The notes: a model not told the origin generated them from the sequence alone. Counted from the first letter of the stretch, positions 54,031 through 63,443 are shown. The stretch: DNA of 64,000 nucleotides from Flammeovirga sp. OC4 (GCF_000812565.1 NZ_JTAM01000025.1:28552-92551), one strand, 5' to 3'. Program-made: numbers and translations.

Positions 54031-54615
54031 CTAATGTTTTGCCCAATTAATCGATTTATTGATCATCCAAAGAAAACCAATTCCCCCATTCATATCCACG
54101 GCTGCTTCCATACCAATCTTCCATCCATTGTTACCGATCTTATAGTACACATCTACCCAAGCATTACTCCTATTCCAATCTTTATTAATATCGTGAGTAG
54201 ATGTAAAGCCCACGGTATAATTAAATCGATTATTAGTTTGTATATCTATACCCGTGACAAAACCAATATTTTCTAACCGATTCATATCCTTACGTATTGT
54301 GAGATAAGGCATGACCTTATCAGACAGTTGATAGCCATAGCCCAATGAAAGAGAATAGTTACCCTGCATTTTGGTAGAGTGGACATCTGAAGCAGCAACC
54401 GGAGACATCCAATCGTTTACCCCCGCCCTAATATTCAACCAATGTCTACAATCACTTTTCCCTAATTGCTGCCAAGCTGAAAATTCAACTGAATTATCCC
54501 AACCTGCTAATTGTAAAATGGTGGTTTGTGCTTGTGTTTCATTCAAAGAGATAAGTACTACTAGGAATGAAATCAATACTCCATGATAAAAAGAAGCACT
54601 GTAATTATTTTTCAT
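54031..54615 (-). CDS. Hypothetical secreted protein, possibly a small outer-membrane barrel
   Basis: A 194-residue protein with a signal peptide (cleavage near ETQAQ, about 30). The mature part has alternating patterns with many aromatic and Gly residues (YSLSLGYGYQLSDKVMPYLTIRK, then VDVYYKIGNNGWKIGMEA), as in small beta barrels or other beta-sheet proteins. I recognise no family. It is a single gene ending in a minus-strand terminator. Function unknown. Confidence 0.5.
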   Translation of the reverse strand: MKNNYSASFYHGVLISFLVVLISLNETQAQTTILQLAGWDNSVEFSAWQQLGKSDCRHWLNIRAGVNDWMSPVAASDVHSTKMQGNYSLSLGYGYQLSDKVMPYLTIRKDMNRLENIGFVTGIDIQTNNRFNYTVGFTSTHDINKDWNRSNAWVDVYYKIGNNGWKIGMEAAVDMNGGIGFLWMINKSINWAKH

Positions 54616-54781
54616 AAATCAATTTTTATTCATTCGTTCGAATTAACGGTATAATGAAAGAGCAGTTTCATATTCAATGTTAATGAGTTTAAGTAATTAA
54701 ATAATTTTCAGTTTTATGTAGATTCAACAGTTCATTTATGCGATAAATTTAGTTTGAAGCAAATTAAAGAATTGATTATTC

Positions 54782-54811
54782 ATTATGGTTTGTGAGGACG
54801 TTTTACATCCT
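54782..54811 (+). repeat. REP-like palindrome D, damaged copy 3
   Basis: ATTATGGTTTGTGAGGACGT followed by TTTACATCC matches the left half of the palindromes at 60538-60579 and, inverted, 11363-11406. The right arm is broken, so this is a decayed copy. It lies in the gap between two hypothetical genes. Confidence 0.5.
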
Positions 54812-54859
54812 GCAGTCATTGAAAGTAGAGGAAATCTTAGTTTAAACGCTATACCTCAT

Positions 54860-55579
54860 TTATTGATGAATGCTTTTTACATTTCTTGCGTTGTAAGAAC
54901 TTACTAAGTTCATAACCTTAATAATATCCCATTTTTTTACGTCTTCTACTAATTCAATCATCTCTGGATCATCGTACATAAAGCGGCGAAGTAATGGAAC
55001 AATTTCTTTCTTTTTGGGTGAAAAAACAATTTCTCGACCTTCCCTTTTTAATACATAAATTTCCTTCTTTTGATAATGTAATTGATAAATATTGATGATA
55101 CCAGTTTCAATTCTGAGTCCCATCAAAGCAATTTTTTTACGTGGTTCTTCATTTGATGTAACCATATTATTGAGTGGTACTTTCACTACCTCATAATAAT
55201 TGCCTCGTTCATCTTCAAAAGACTTACACCTGTAGGACTGTAACCTTTGAGAAGGTTCACTTAAATCTCTAGTAAAGTAAATATTTTGCTCTAAACCCTC
55301 TATAGGAAAATAGTAGGTCCTTATCATTGAAGTACTCAGCTCATTCTGTTGATAACCTGACGCCGAAACATAGTTTGTCTTGTCCTTGATAATTTGTTTA
55401 TGCCCTGATGTGGTTTTAAACCTATTCTTCACCACATGACCAATACTTTTTGATATCCGTACATACCCTTTTAAAGTACTATGATTCGTTTTTAAAATAC
55501 CTTTTACATAATCAGTTTGAGCATAAAGAGTAGAGGATAAAAATATAAAATTTAAGATGAACAAATGAATATATCGCAT
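54860..55579 (-). CDS. Hypothetical secreted protein
   Basis: I chose the Met of MRYIHLFILNFIFLSSTLYAQ as start, which gives a clean signal peptide and 239 residues. An ATG 36 bases upstream only adds a polar leader. The mature protein is basic and beta-rich at first (VKGILKTNHSTLKGYVRISK), with a helical C-terminus (DDPEMIELVEDVKKWDII). It resembles small Bacteroidota envelope proteins of unknown function. Its promoter must lie in the roughly 320 bases to its right, where apart from the kbl terminator I see nothing distinctive. Confidence 0.55.
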   Translation of the reverse strand: MRYIHLFILNFIFLSSTLYAQTDYVKGILKTNHSTLKGYVRISKSIGHVVKNRFKTTSGHKQIIKDKTNYVSASGYQQNELSTSMIRTYYFPIEGLEQNIYFTRDLSEPSQRLQSYRCKSFEDERGNYYEVVKVPLNNMVTSNEEPRKKIALMGLRIETGIINIYQLHYQKKEIYVLKREGREIVFSPKKKEIVPLLRRFMYDDPEMIELVEDVKKWDIIKVMNLVSSYNARNVKSIHQ

Positions 55580-55826
55580 AAAGTTGTTTGTTAAGTAGTG
55601 ATGCACACTGTACACTAAATTTCACCGGTTTGAAAACTTGAATGATGAATTAGTATTAAAGCATTTAAATGTAGTCCTAAAAAATCTTCTTAAAAGTAAG
55701 CATTCTTCAATAAAAATGTAAAATGAACACTCAAAATTTATTTGTAACAATAATTTTTATACTTCAAAATACTTGTCATAACATGAAATTCTTGACGCTA
55801 TTACCATCAAAGTACAATTCAATAAA

Positions 55827-55873
55827 AAAAGCTATAGAATAGAGAAGATAAATTCTCCCATCCTATAGCTTTT
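55827..55873 (-). terminator. Terminator of kbl
   Basis: AAAAGCTATAG (55827-55837) pairs with CTATAGCTTTT (55863-55873). Inside, GAGAA and TTCTC can extend the stem. On the minus strand a T run follows. It lies 30 bases after the kbl stop. Confidence 0.75.
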
Positions 55874-55902
55874 ATTCTTTTATACAAGAATCAAAAAACG
55901 GA

Positions 55903-57090
55903 TTAGATAACACCAAGTTCCTTTCCTACTTCAGTGAAAGCTTCTACTGCTTTTTCTAAATGCTCACGTGTATGGGCTGCAGAAAGTTGAACTCTAATTC
56001 TAGCTTGTTCTTTTGGAACTACTGGGAAGAAGAACCCGATAACATAAATACCTTTCTCTAAAAGTTTCTCTGCAAAACGTTGAGACAGCTCGGCATTATA
56101 AAGCATCACTGCACAAATTGCAGATTCTGTTGGCTTGATATCGAAACCGGCTGCTAACATTTGCTCTTTAAAGAAAGCCGTATTCTCATGTAAACGTACT
56201 GACAATTCATCAGTAGTATCCATCATTTCAAACATTTCAATACCTGCTGCTGCAATTGATGGAGGAATTGAGTTGGAGAATAAATAAGGTCTCGAACGTT
56301 GACGTAACATTTCAATTACCTCTTTTTTACCAGTAGTAAAACCACCAATAGCACCACCAAACGCTTTACCCAAAGTACCAGTGATAATATCTACTTTACC
56401 TCTGATATCAAAGTGTTCAGTAACACCTCTACCTGTTTTGCCAACCACACCTGCAGAATGACATTCGTCGACCATTACTAATGCATCGTATTTATCTGCC
56501 AACTCCACAATTTTATCCATTGGAGCCACGTGACCATCCATAGAGAATACACCATCCGTTACAATGATTCTGTAACGTTGTTCTTGCGCTGCGATTAACT
56601 GCTTTTCTAAATCTTCCATGTCGGCAGTTGCATAGCGGAAACGTTTTGCTTTACATAAACGTACGCCGTCAATAATAGAAGCGTGATTTAAAGTATCTGA
56701 AATAATAGCATCTTCAGCTGTTAATAGGGGCTCAAAAACGCCTCCATTAGCATCAAAACAAGCTGCGTATAAAATGGTATCTTCTGCTCCGAAGAAGTCA
56801 GCAATTTTCTGTTCTAACTTTTTATGTAAATCAGTAGCTCCACAAATAAAACGAACAGAAGACATACCAAAGCCATGTGTATCCATTGAGTCTTTAGCTG
56901 CTTTAATTAATCGTGGGTGATTGGATAACCCTAGATAGTTATTGGCACAGAAATTCAATACGGTTTGCCCTGTATTTAAAGTGATTTCTGCATCTTGAGG
57001 TGAAGTAATAATTCTTTCATTTTTATAAAGACCATCTGCCTCAATTTGTTTTAAGTCCTCTTTCAGACTTTCGTATATTTTTTTGCTCAT
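55903..57090 (-). CDS. kbl: Glycine C-acetyltransferase (2-amino-3-ketobutyrate CoA ligase)
   Basis: A 395-residue PLP enzyme of the alpha-oxoamine synthase family. It cleaves 2-amino-3-ketobutyrate with CoA into glycine and acetyl-CoA, the second step of threonine breakdown. Marks are FCANNYLGLSNHPRL, the HGFGMSSVRFICGATDLHKKLE region, VMVDECHSAGVVGKTGRG and the Schiff-base lysine Lys242 in TGTLGKAFGGAIGG. Length and motifs match E. coli Kbl closely. The tdh gene lies 92 bases upstream on the same strand, and its product is the substrate, which makes the assignment firm. Repeat B copy 3 sits in the gap between them. Confidence 0.95.
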   Translation of the reverse strand: MSKKIYESLKEDLKQIEADGLYKNERIITSPQDAEITLNTGQTVLNFCANNYLGLSNHPRLIKAAKDSMDTHGFGMSSVRFICGATDLHKKLEQKIADFFGAEDTILYAACFDANGGVFEPLLTAEDAIISDTLNHASIIDGVRLCKAKRFRYATADMEDLEKQLIAAQEQRYRIIVTDGVFSMDGHVAPMDKIVELADKYDALVMVDECHSAGVVGKTGRGVTEHFDIRGKVDIITGTLGKAFGGAIGGFTTGKKEVIEMLRQRSRPYLFSNSIPPSIAAAGIEMFEMMDTTDELSVRLHENTAFFKEQMLAAGFDIKPTESAICAVMLYNAELSQRFAEKLLEKGIYVIGFFFPVVPKEQARIRVQLSAAHTREHLEKAVEAFTEVGKELGVI

Positions 57091-57147
57091 GATTTCTTTT
57101 TTATAATTAGATTGTGGATGTTATTTTAAAGATTTGTTTTTTCTTTT

Positions 57148-57178
57148 GCGGGTAGACACATAGGTCTACCCCTACGTG
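57148..57178 (-). repeat. Palindromic repeat B, copy 3, between tdh and kbl
   Basis: GCGGGTAGACACATAGGTCT followed by ACCCCTACGTG is a single unit of the repeat seen in pairs at 22816-22896 and 35981-36177. It is inserted 4 bases after the tdh stop, within the presumed tdh-kbl transcript. Confidence 0.75.
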
Positions 57179-57182
57179 TAAT

Positions 57183-58205
57183 TTAATCCCAGTTAAGAAT
57201 GACTTTACCACAATTCCCTGATTCCATTATATCAAAACCCTTCTGGAAATCATCTATACCAAAACGGTGTGTGATGATTGGTGAAACGTCTAGTCCTGAG
57301 AGTAACATTTGTTCCATTTGATACCATGTCTCGTACATCTCACGACCATAGATACCTTTTAGGGTCAATCCTCTGAATATGATTTTGTTCCAATCAACTT
57401 GTGCAGATTGAGGGAGTATTCCTAGAAGAGAAACTTTACCGGAATTGTACATTTTGTCAATCAACTGATTGAAAGCAATTGGAGAGCCTGAACATTCCAA
57501 ACCTATATCAAAGCCACTCATGTTTAGTTCTTTCATGACTTCAGTCAGGTCTTCTTTGGCAGGGTTTACTACTCTTGTCGCACCCATTTTTTTCGCCAGC
57601 TCTGCTCTGTATTCATTCATTTCGGTGGCTACAATATGCCTTGCTCCTGCAAAACGTGCCACTTGAATAGCCATACTACCAATCAATCCAGAGCCTGTAA
57701 TTAATACATCTTCGGCAATTAACGGAAATGAAAGTGCGGTATGTGTTGCATTTCCAAGAGGATCCATGATAGAAACAATCTCATCTGGAATTTGCTCATT
57801 GATTTTCATCACATTAGATCCCGGAACTTTTACATACTCTGCAAAAGATCCATCTGTATTCACTCCAATACCAATTGTAGTTTCACAAATGTGTTGTCTT
57901 CCTCTTCTACAGTTACGGCAACGCCCACAGGCAATATGCCCTTCACCTGTTACTCGATCTCCTTCTTTAAAATCTTTTACTTCACTACCAAATGCAGCCA
58001 CGTGACCTACATATTCATGGCCAATTGTCTGACCTACACGAATTGTTTGTTGTGCCCAAGCATCCCATAAATAGATATGTAAATCTGTACCGCAAATAGA
58101 CGATTTCGATACTTTAATTAGGACATCATTTGGACCTACTTCAGGAATGGCAACATCTTCCATCCACAAGCCTTTTTCGGCTTTAGACTTTACAAGTGCT
58201 TTCAT
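57183..58205 (-). CDS. tdh: L-threonine 3-dehydrogenase
   Basis: A 340-residue zinc-dependent medium-chain dehydrogenase that oxidises L-threonine with NAD+ to 2-amino-3-ketobutyrate. Catalytic zinc ligands Cys38 ([11 protein letters not shown]), His63 and Glu64 (IGHEYVGHV) and the structural zinc cysteines 93, 96, 99 and 107 ([15 protein letters not shown]) are all in place. The NAD motif [18 protein letters not shown] follows at about 171. WDAWAQQTI and NWDxxG-like features match TDH rather than sorbitol dehydrogenase. Kbl is encoded next. A TAnnTTTG box lies about 80 bases upstream. Confidence 0.94.
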   Translation of the reverse strand: MKALVKSKAEKGLWMEDVAIPEVGPNDVLIKVSKSSICGTDLHIYLWDAWAQQTIRVGQTIGHEYVGHVAAFGSEVKDFKEGDRVTGEGHIACGRCRNCRRGRQHICETTIGIGVNTDGSFAEYVKVPGSNVMKINEQIPDEIVSIMDPLGNATHTALSFPLIAEDVLITGSGLIGSMAIQVARFAGARHIVATEMNEYRAELAKKMGATRVVNPAKEDLTEVMKELNMSGFDIGLECSGSPIAFNQLIDKMYNSGKVSLLGILPQSAQVDWNKIIFRGLTLKGIYGREMYETWYQMEQMLLSGLDVSPIITHRFGIDDFQKGFDIMESGNCGKVILNWD

Positions 58206-58282
58206 GGTTATATTATATTTATGTATGGTAGTATGTATAATTTATTGTTGGATAATATAATCCCTATTTCATAACTAGAAAT

Positions 58283-58290
58283 CAAAATTA
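58283..58290 (-). promoter_or_regulatory. Putative -7 promoter box of tdh
   Basis: On the minus strand TAATTTTG fits TAnnTTTG. It would give a leader of about 70 bases. The -33 region (TTTAGTTTA) is a weak match. Confidence 0.35.
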
Positions 58291-58596
58291 TCATTTTTCA
58301 TTATATAAACTAAAGGTTGATTTAGCATTAAGAATATTTACACTATTATACCGGTTGAGTACTTCTTTATATTAAATAAACACAAGTAAAGTATCACAAA
58401 ATATTACCCTAAAAACACATTCAATTCTAAAATAATCTATCAAAATTACCTAAAACTTTAAAAGAAATTATTTTTAGATAAAAATTAAAAATACTTCCAT
58501 AAAATTCTGATTATTGACTAATAATTCTTCAATTCAGATGATTATTCTGTTTTATTCTTTTTCTAGAACTCTTTTCTTTCAAAATTATAATGAAAC

Positions 58597-58632
58597 GGTA
58601 TTAGGGGAAATCAAAAATGGTATTGGGGGAAA
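58597..58632 (+). promoter_or_regulatory. Direct repeat of G-tract motif upstream of lipoprotein gene
   Basis: GGTATTAGGGGAAA (58597-58610) and GGTATTGGGGGAAA (58619-58632) differ at one base and start 22 bases apart. They end 52 bases before the lipoprotein ATG, which is the position of an activator site. Single or less exact versions occur upstream of SusC and the Ig-repeat gene. Confidence 0.5.
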
Positions 58633-58684
58633 GTACAACATTGAAAAGGGCGTTTGTATAGTTATCAATCACAAATAAATCGAT

Positions 58685-60100
58685 ATGAAACACAATTTTA
58701 TTTTACTATTTACAATCGTATTGACAACAACGTTTTTCTCCTGTACAAAAGAAGAAGATAAAGTCACACCAATTCACGCCAAGACCCCTGAAAATTTAAA
58801 TGTCGAACTCATAGATCAAAAAGCGATATTCACATGGGATATCCGTTCAGCCGAGAGTTACACTTTCCAATTAGCGGTGGACCAAGAATATACAGATGTC
58901 ATTTTTGATCAAATGGATAAAAAAAGAACGGAGTCTCCCATTGAAATTGATAGTACAGAAAGTGATGTCAGTAAAGGGAAAGTAACGTTTAAGAATATCC
59001 CTTTTAATCATCGATATCATTTCAGAGTAAGAGCAGAAATTATTGATACAAAAACCGAAAAGTCAACGAGTACTTCCGATTATTCAATGGTTAACTTTAT
59101 GATAGAGGATAAAACAAAACCTGTTATTCCTACCACAAAAGTGAGTGAAGAGCAAATCTCTTTTGCATCTTTCAATCTTGATTTCCCAAAAGGATTTGAC
59201 CCCAATAATGAATTAGATATTGAACTCGAAGTTTCCAAGGAGGAATCATTTTCAAGTAGCATGACCTTCCGTTATTCCTCATATTATGGTGCAAATGCAA
59301 CGAATCTGGAACCCAATACTGAGTACTATTACAGAGTGATTCCGAGTGAAATCAATCAAAATGTACGTCCTTCAGAAGCATTGACACTAACCACTCATTC
59401 TATGCCTTTGATTGATATGGATAAATTTAGTTATAGAACTACTGGTGGCGGCCCCTATTATTTCACTTTAGAATTTGAACCCCAAAATCCTGAGCTGATA
59501 ATCTTAGCTACTTCCCATGGTAATGACTTGAAAGCTGTTTCGGAGGTTTCTATAAAACAAGATTTTGAAATCAACGCAACAATATCTGATACTCAAAAAA
59601 TTACAATAGGTGATCCTCCTTACGGTTATTTTAAAACGGCCGATGCCTTAGGAAGTACACTTTACGGAAGGGCACATTTAAGAGTAGGAAACTCTATTGA
59701 CGGTAATTATTCTACTATTATCAGCAAAAAAATGCCAAACGCTGTAGGGGTTATTGATGGAGATGTATTGGAATTTGATCTTGAAAATAATGGTAATGAA
59801 CGCCTATTGCATTTCAAAAATAGAGGTGATTCAGAGGTAGAGATCACCATCACACTGGAAAAAGAATTGGAAGAAGGAAAAGAAAATAAAATAATTTTTG
59901 ATAATGATTTAGGTAATCAATTTAGCATAAAAGTAGATGGTAGAGAGTATAAGTCCTCTCAAAACAACTTCTCTATTACTCTTTATAAAAATGGACAAAC
60001 GATTCGTATGGATGATTTAATACAATCAGTTTCATTTAAAATTACCGATGGTAATGATCGTCTTAACCTTTATCATTTTGGTTTGGGAATAAGATCGTAA
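58685..60100 (+). CDS. Lipoprotein with fibronectin-III-like domains
   Basis: A 471-residue lipoprotein. The leader MKHNFILLFTIVLTTTFFSC gives Cys20. At least two fibronectin-III-like domains follow (about 33-135, with SAESYTFQLAVDQEYTDV and NHRYHFRVRAEI; about 145-240, with EPNTEYYYRVIPSE). The second half (about 245-470) is another beta-rich part without known motif; it contains repeated LNLYHFGLGI-like strands. It resembles surface glycan-binding lipoproteins of SusE position, but no SusCD is adjacent. The paired G-tract element before it is shared with PUL promoters. The role is inferred only. Confidence 0.6.
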   Translation: MKHNFILLFTIVLTTTFFSCTKEEDKVTPIHAKTPENLNVELIDQKAIFTWDIRSAESYTFQLAVDQEYTDVIFDQMDKKRTESPIEIDSTESDVSKGKVTFKNIPFNHRYHFRVRAEIIDTKTEKSTSTSDYSMVNFMIEDKTKPVIPTTKVSEEQISFASFNLDFPKGFDPNNELDIELEVSKEESFSSSMTFRYSSYYGANATNLEPNTEYYYRVIPSEINQNVRPSEALTLTTHSMPLIDMDKFSYRTTGGGPYYFTLEFEPQNPELIILATSHGNDLKAVSEVSIKQDFEINATISDTQKITIGDPPYGYFKTADALGSTLYGRAHLRVGNSIDGNYSTIISKKMPNAVGVIDGDVLEFDLENNGNERLLHFKNRGDSEVEITITLEKELEEGKENKIIFDNDLGNQFSIKVDGREYKSSQNNFSITLYKNGQTIRMDDLIQSVSFKITDGNDRLNLYHFGLGIRS

Positions 60101-60130
60101 AGTAATGTAGTAAACAAGTAATAATTGATC

Positions 60131-60165
60131 ACCCTCTTCGCTCTTTGAGTGTTGAGGGTATTTAT
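60131..60165 (+). terminator. Weak terminator after lipoprotein gene
   Basis: ACCCTC (60131-60136) and GAGGGT (60154-60159) pair, with inner CTC/GAG pairs and an A/T-rich tail ATTTATTT. It is about 30 bases past the stop and is weaker than the other terminators. Confidence 0.4.
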
Positions 60166-60268
60166 TTAGTCATTGATTTTTTTCATAATTAATCACTAGA
60201 TAAAAAGAAAATTATTTTAACTAACAACTAACTTAGTTTACAGTGTATTACATAATTATTCAAGTTTC

Positions 60269-60360
60269 ACAAGCAATTATAGGCTCTACTTTCAAGCTTC
60301 TTTCTTCTTCATTTTGTCTTAACACAAAAAGAAGCAAAAAATTCAAGGCTTAGAAGGCAA
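60269..60360 (-). repeat. Dispersed repeat A, partial copy 3
   Basis: Only the distal 90 bases of the element are present (ACAAGCAATTATAGGCTCTA through AGGCTTAGAAGGCAA). They are inverted relative to the full copy at 60641-60867, so the two form inverted flanks of a roughly 400-base interval. Confidence 0.75.
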
Positions 60361-60401
60361 TGCCAGGGGGAAAACTACCAAACTAAAATGGTAGAAAACT
60401 C

Positions 60402-60475
60402 AATGGTGCGAATGTTAAACGTCAGCGTCATTCGTGTCCTTCAAATCATCAGAAATCTCCTGATTTCTAAACAAT
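60402..60475 (-). repeat. Hairpin repeat E, copy 2
   Basis: Read on the minus strand it gives TTAGAAATCAGGAGATTTCT, then GACACGAATGACGCTGACGT and TTAACATTCGCACC, matching the left half of the element at 49418-49540. The second arm is absent here. Confidence 0.65.
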
Positions 60476-60537
60476 ATAAATACGTAAACTTAGTTTACGT
60501 TAATTAATATGATTACTTTTTTGGGGGAAATGATGCT

Positions 60538-60579
60538 GTATTGTGGTTCGCAAGGACGTTTTACTAAAACGTCCATACA
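60538..60579 (+). repeat. REP-like palindrome D, copy 2
   Basis: GTATTGTGGTTCGCAA precedes the perfect palindrome GGACGTTTTA-C-TAAAACGTCC (60554-60574). Compared with copy 1 (GGTCGTTGCA/TGCAACGACC), the stem changes are matched on both arms. Confidence 0.65.
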
Positions 60580-60640
60580 GAACTGTACATTAAAAGATCA
60601 TTATAAAACACTTTTCTTTTGATCTGTAGACAATCATCTA

Positions 60641-60867
60641 GCAGTAAATTCCCCGGCCTTGAAGGGAAAAGCGTGAAGAATTTCATGAATTGAGCCGTTA
60701 AAAATGATTTTGTTGTTTGAGCGCAGCGAGTTTAAAATCATTTAGGCGAGAGGAATGGAATTTAGCTTTTGACTTCTAAGCCTAGATTTTTTGCTTCGTT
60801 TTTCATCAATGGAAAAATGAAGAAGAAAGAAGCTTGAAAGTAGAGCCTATAATTGCTTGTAGAAAGA
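60641..60867 (+). repeat. Dispersed repeat A, copy 4 (full length)
   Basis: Starts GCAGTAAATTCCCCGGCCTT, like copy 2, and ends ATAATTGCTTGTAGAAAG, like copy 1. The middle has TTTGAGCGCAGCGAGTTTAA where copies 1 and 2 have the CATCTCAAAACGATG segment, so the element has variable inner parts. Confidence 0.8.
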
Positions 60868-60933
60868 TTGACTGAAATTTGACGATAATTTAGTTTACAG
60901 CGTACTTAGTTTTATCGTACTTTTAAAAGAAAA

Positions 60934-60965
60934 AAGGCTCCCTAAATGGGAGCCTTCCTCTTATT
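60934..60965 (-). terminator. Terminator of ilvC
   Basis: AAGGCTCCC (60934-60942) and GGGAGCCTT (60948-60956) form a 9-bp stem with a 5-base loop. On the minus strand a T run follows (TTTTTTCTTTTAAAAG). It lies 30 bases after the ilvC stop. Confidence 0.85.
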
Positions 60966-60986
60966 ATTAGAAATAATTATTATTCC

Positions 60987-62468
60987 TTATCCTAAAGCAA
61001 TTTGCTTCATAGCAGTCATTGCTCCTCTTAATCTTGAACCCACAGCCTCAATTTCGTGTGATCTTAAAGCTTCGTTTACTTTGATCAATGTCACGTTGTC
61101 TACACCGTTGTCTTTACCTTCGTTGTAGTCTTTACCACAAATATCAGCTTCAACACCTTTCATGAAGTCCGCTAATAATGGCTTACATGCATGATCAAAT
61201 AAGTAACAACCGTACTCCGCAGTATCAGAAATTACTCTGTTCATTTCGAACAATTTCTTTCTTGCGATTGTGTTAGCAATCAATGGAGTTTCGTGAAGTG
61301 ACTCATAGTAAGCTGACTCACCGATGATACCCGCTTCTACCATAGTTTCGAAAGCCAATTCAACACCAGCTCTTACCATAGCAACCATCAATAAACCTTT
61401 GTCGTAGAATTCTTGCTCAGTGATCTCAACATCAGCAGGAGCAGTTTTCTCAAAGTTTGTCTCGCCAGTTAAAGCTCTCCAGTTCAACAAGTTTTTGTCA
61501 TCCTCAGCCCAGTCTTTCATCATAGTAGATGAGAATTCACCTGAAATGATATCGTCTTGGTGCTTTTGGAATAATGGTCTCATGATGTCTTTTAATTCTT
61601 CAGACACTTCGAAACATTTCACTTTAGCAGGGTTAGATAATCTATCTAACATACCTGATACACCACCGTGCTTTAATGACTCAGTGATTACTTCCCATCC
61701 GTATTGGATGAATTTAGCAGCCCAACCTGCATCGATTCCTTTTTCAACCATTTTGTCGAAGCAAAGGATAGATCCAGTTTGTAACAATCCACAAAGGATA
61801 GTTTGCTCACCCATTAAATCTGACTTCACCTCAGCTACGAAAGATGATTTCAAACATCCAGCTCTATCTCCACCAGTTGCAACTGCATAAGCTTTCGCTT
61901 GTGCCCAACCTTTACCTTCTGGATCGTTTTCTGGGTGTACAGCGATTAGAGTTGGAACACCAAATCCTCTCTTGTACTCTTCTCTTACTTCAGATCCTGG
62001 AGACTTAGGCGCTACCATGATTACTGTTAAATCTTTTCTGATCTGCATTCCTTCCTCAACGATGTTGAAACCGTGTGAGTAAGATAATGTAGCTCCTTGT
62101 TTCATCAATGGCATTACAGACTCCACTACGTTAGTATGTTGCTTGTCTGGCGTCAAGTTGATTACTAAATCAGCTGTAGGAATTACTTCTTCATAAGTAC
62201 CTACTTTAAAACCAGCTTCAGAAGTGTTTACAAAAGATGCTCTTTTCTCATCGATTGCTACTTGTCTTAAAGCATAAGAGATATCTAAACCTGAGTCTCT
62301 CATGTTCAAACCTTGGTTCAATCCTTGTGCACCAGCACCAACGATTACAATTTTCTTTCCTTTCAAAGCCTCAACGCCTTCGCTGAACTCTGAGCTGTCC
62401 ATAAATTCACATTGTCCCAGTTGGTGTAACTGCTCTCTTAACGGAAGTGTATTAAAGTAATTTGCCAT
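60987..62468 (-). CDS. ilvC: Ketol-acid reductoisomerase, class II
   Basis: A 493-residue enzyme of branched-chain amino acid synthesis. It isomerises and reduces acetolactate or acetohydroxybutyrate with NADPH and magnesium. The N-terminal [20 protein letters not shown], the nucleotide motif [18 protein letters not shown] and the magnesium-binding C-terminal repeats ([18 protein letters not shown]) match the long class II form of E. coli and plants rather than the 330-residue class I. Length is normal. It lies alone, without other ilv genes; an AraC-type regulator gene is upstream on the same strand (90 bases). Between them is TCACAAATGTGA (62507-62518), a small palindrome that may be an operator. 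Confidence 0.96.
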   Translation of the reverse strand: MANYFNTLPLREQLHQLGQCEFMDSSEFSEGVEALKGKKIVIVGAGAQGLNQGLNMRDSGLDISYALRQVAIDEKRASFVNTSEAGFKVGTYEEVIPTADLVINLTPDKQHTNVVESVMPLMKQGATLSYSHGFNIVEEGMQIRKDLTVIMVAPKSPGSEVREEYKRGFGVPTLIAVHPENDPEGKGWAQAKAYAVATGGDRAGCLKSSFVAEVKSDLMGEQTILCGLLQTGSILCFDKMVEKGIDAGWAAKFIQYGWEVITESLKHGGVSGMLDRLSNPAKVKCFEVSEELKDIMRPLFQKHQDDIISGEFSSTMMKDWAEDDKNLLNWRALTGETNFEKTAPADVEITEQEFYDKGLLMVAMVRAGVELAFETMVEAGIIGESAYYESLHETPLIANTIARKKLFEMNRVISDTAEYGCYLFDHACKPLLADFMKGVEADICGKDYNEGKDNGVDNVTLIKVNEALRSHEIEAVGSRLRGAMTAMKQIALG

Positions 62469-62558
62469 GGTATATAAATATTTTTAATGAATATCTTTTT
62501 TGTCTATCACAAATGTGAGTAGAATAATCAATAAGTTTGTGGTGTTTTTAAATAAAGT

Positions 62559-63443
62559 TTAGGTACTTTTCAATGATTCCTCTCTAAAGGCATTTGGCGT
62601 CTGTCCGGTCAACTTCTTAAAAAACTTACTGAAATAAGATTGATCTTTGAAGTTGAGATAGTGACAAATTTGCGTCACTGTCATGTCAGTATGCTTCAGA
62701 AGTCGCTTAATTTCAAGCACTTGCTTATCTTTTATTAATTCTTTTGATGTTTTCCCCGTCAATCCTTTTACCGTTTGGGTCAAGTGATTTTCAGTTACAT
62801 TGAGGAATTCCGCAAAATCTCTCACCGATAAATTGTCTTGGTATTTTTCCTCAATTAGTTCTCTAAACCTTTTCACTATCAGATGTCCCTTGCCTTTTTC
62901 GATGGCACGTTGTTCTTTAGGGTAGATCTTATTACAGGTATTCAAGATCAAATCTAAAATCGAATTGGCCATTTCGTGAGAAACTACATCTGTCTGATCC
63001 ATCTCATCACAACCTTTGACAAACAACTGTGTGAGAAAAGCAACATCCATAGGTTCCTCTAATTTAAGTGGAGGGTTTTCCTGTTTGAGATTAAAAAAGA
63101 ATGGAAATTCAAGTAACTTGTTTTTATTGCTCTTATCAATCAAATAAAACTCAGCCGTAAACAGAAATATATAACCCGCAATGTCTTTTGACAATTCCAG
63201 TTTGTGTGCTTGACCCGGACTTAAAAAAAACATACAAGGAGGTTCTATTCGATATTCGTTGTCGTCAATGACATGAAGTCCTGATCCCTGCGTCAAAAAC
63301 AACACCTCAAAAAAGTCGTGCTTATGAGGGTATTGTACCTCAAAGTGACGATTGGCGTCAAACACTTCAATTTGAAATGGGTGCTTTGAATTTCCTATAG
63401 GCTTGAATCTATCAAGGCTGTATGTGGGAATTAGATTTTTCAA
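62559..63443 (-). CDS. AraC-family transcriptional regulator
   Basis: A 294-residue regulator. The N-terminal cupin-like domain (about 20-130; HKHDFFEVLFLTQGSGLHVI with a His pair, and FFLSPGQAHKLE) would bind a small ligand. The C-terminal AraC domain (about 190-290) shows both helix-turn-helix motifs (VRDFAEFLNVTENHLTQTVK and TVTQICHYLNFKDQSYFSKF), ending KKLTGQTPNAFRE. It lies upstream of ilvC on the same strand, but there is no evidence that it controls it. The ligand is unknown; sugar or metabolite sensing is usual for the family. Confidence 0.9.
   Translation of the reverse strand: MKNLIPTYSLDRFKPIGNSKHPFQIEVFDANRHFEVQYPHKHDFFEVLFLTQGSGLHVIDDNEYRIEPPCMFFLSPGQAHKLELSKDIAGYIFLFTAEFYLIDKSNKNKLLEFPFFFNLKQENPPLKLEEPMDVAFLTQLFVKGCDEMDQTDVVSHEMANSILDLILNTCNKIYPKEQRAIEKGKGHLIVKRFRELIEEKYQDNLSVRDFAEFLNVTENHLTQTVKGLTGKTSKELIKDKQVLEIKRLLKHTDMTVTQICHYLNFKDQSYFSKFFKKLTGQTPNAFREESLKST

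Larger units (their letters stand above)
58206..58684. other. Divergent intergenic region tdh / lipoprotein
   Basis: This 479-base AT-rich region between divergent genes holds a putative tdh -7 box (58283-58290, minus) and the paired G-tract element (58597-58632) of the lipoprotein gene. I see nothing else to name. Confidence 0.5.
60101..60986. other. Gene-free repeat cluster
   Basis: No gene is supported in these 886 bases. In order they hold the weak terminator, repeat A partial copy (60269-60360, minus), repeat E copy 2 (60402-60475), a palindrome GTAAACTTAGTTTAC (60484-60498), REP-like palindrome D copy 2 (60538-60579), repeat A full copy (60641-60867, plus) and the ilvC terminator. Confidence 0.7.

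Noticed and set aside
60269..60867. Inverted copies of repeat A as the ends of an insertion sequence
   Set aside because: The 400 bases between them hold no transposase frame, only other repeats, and one copy is partial.
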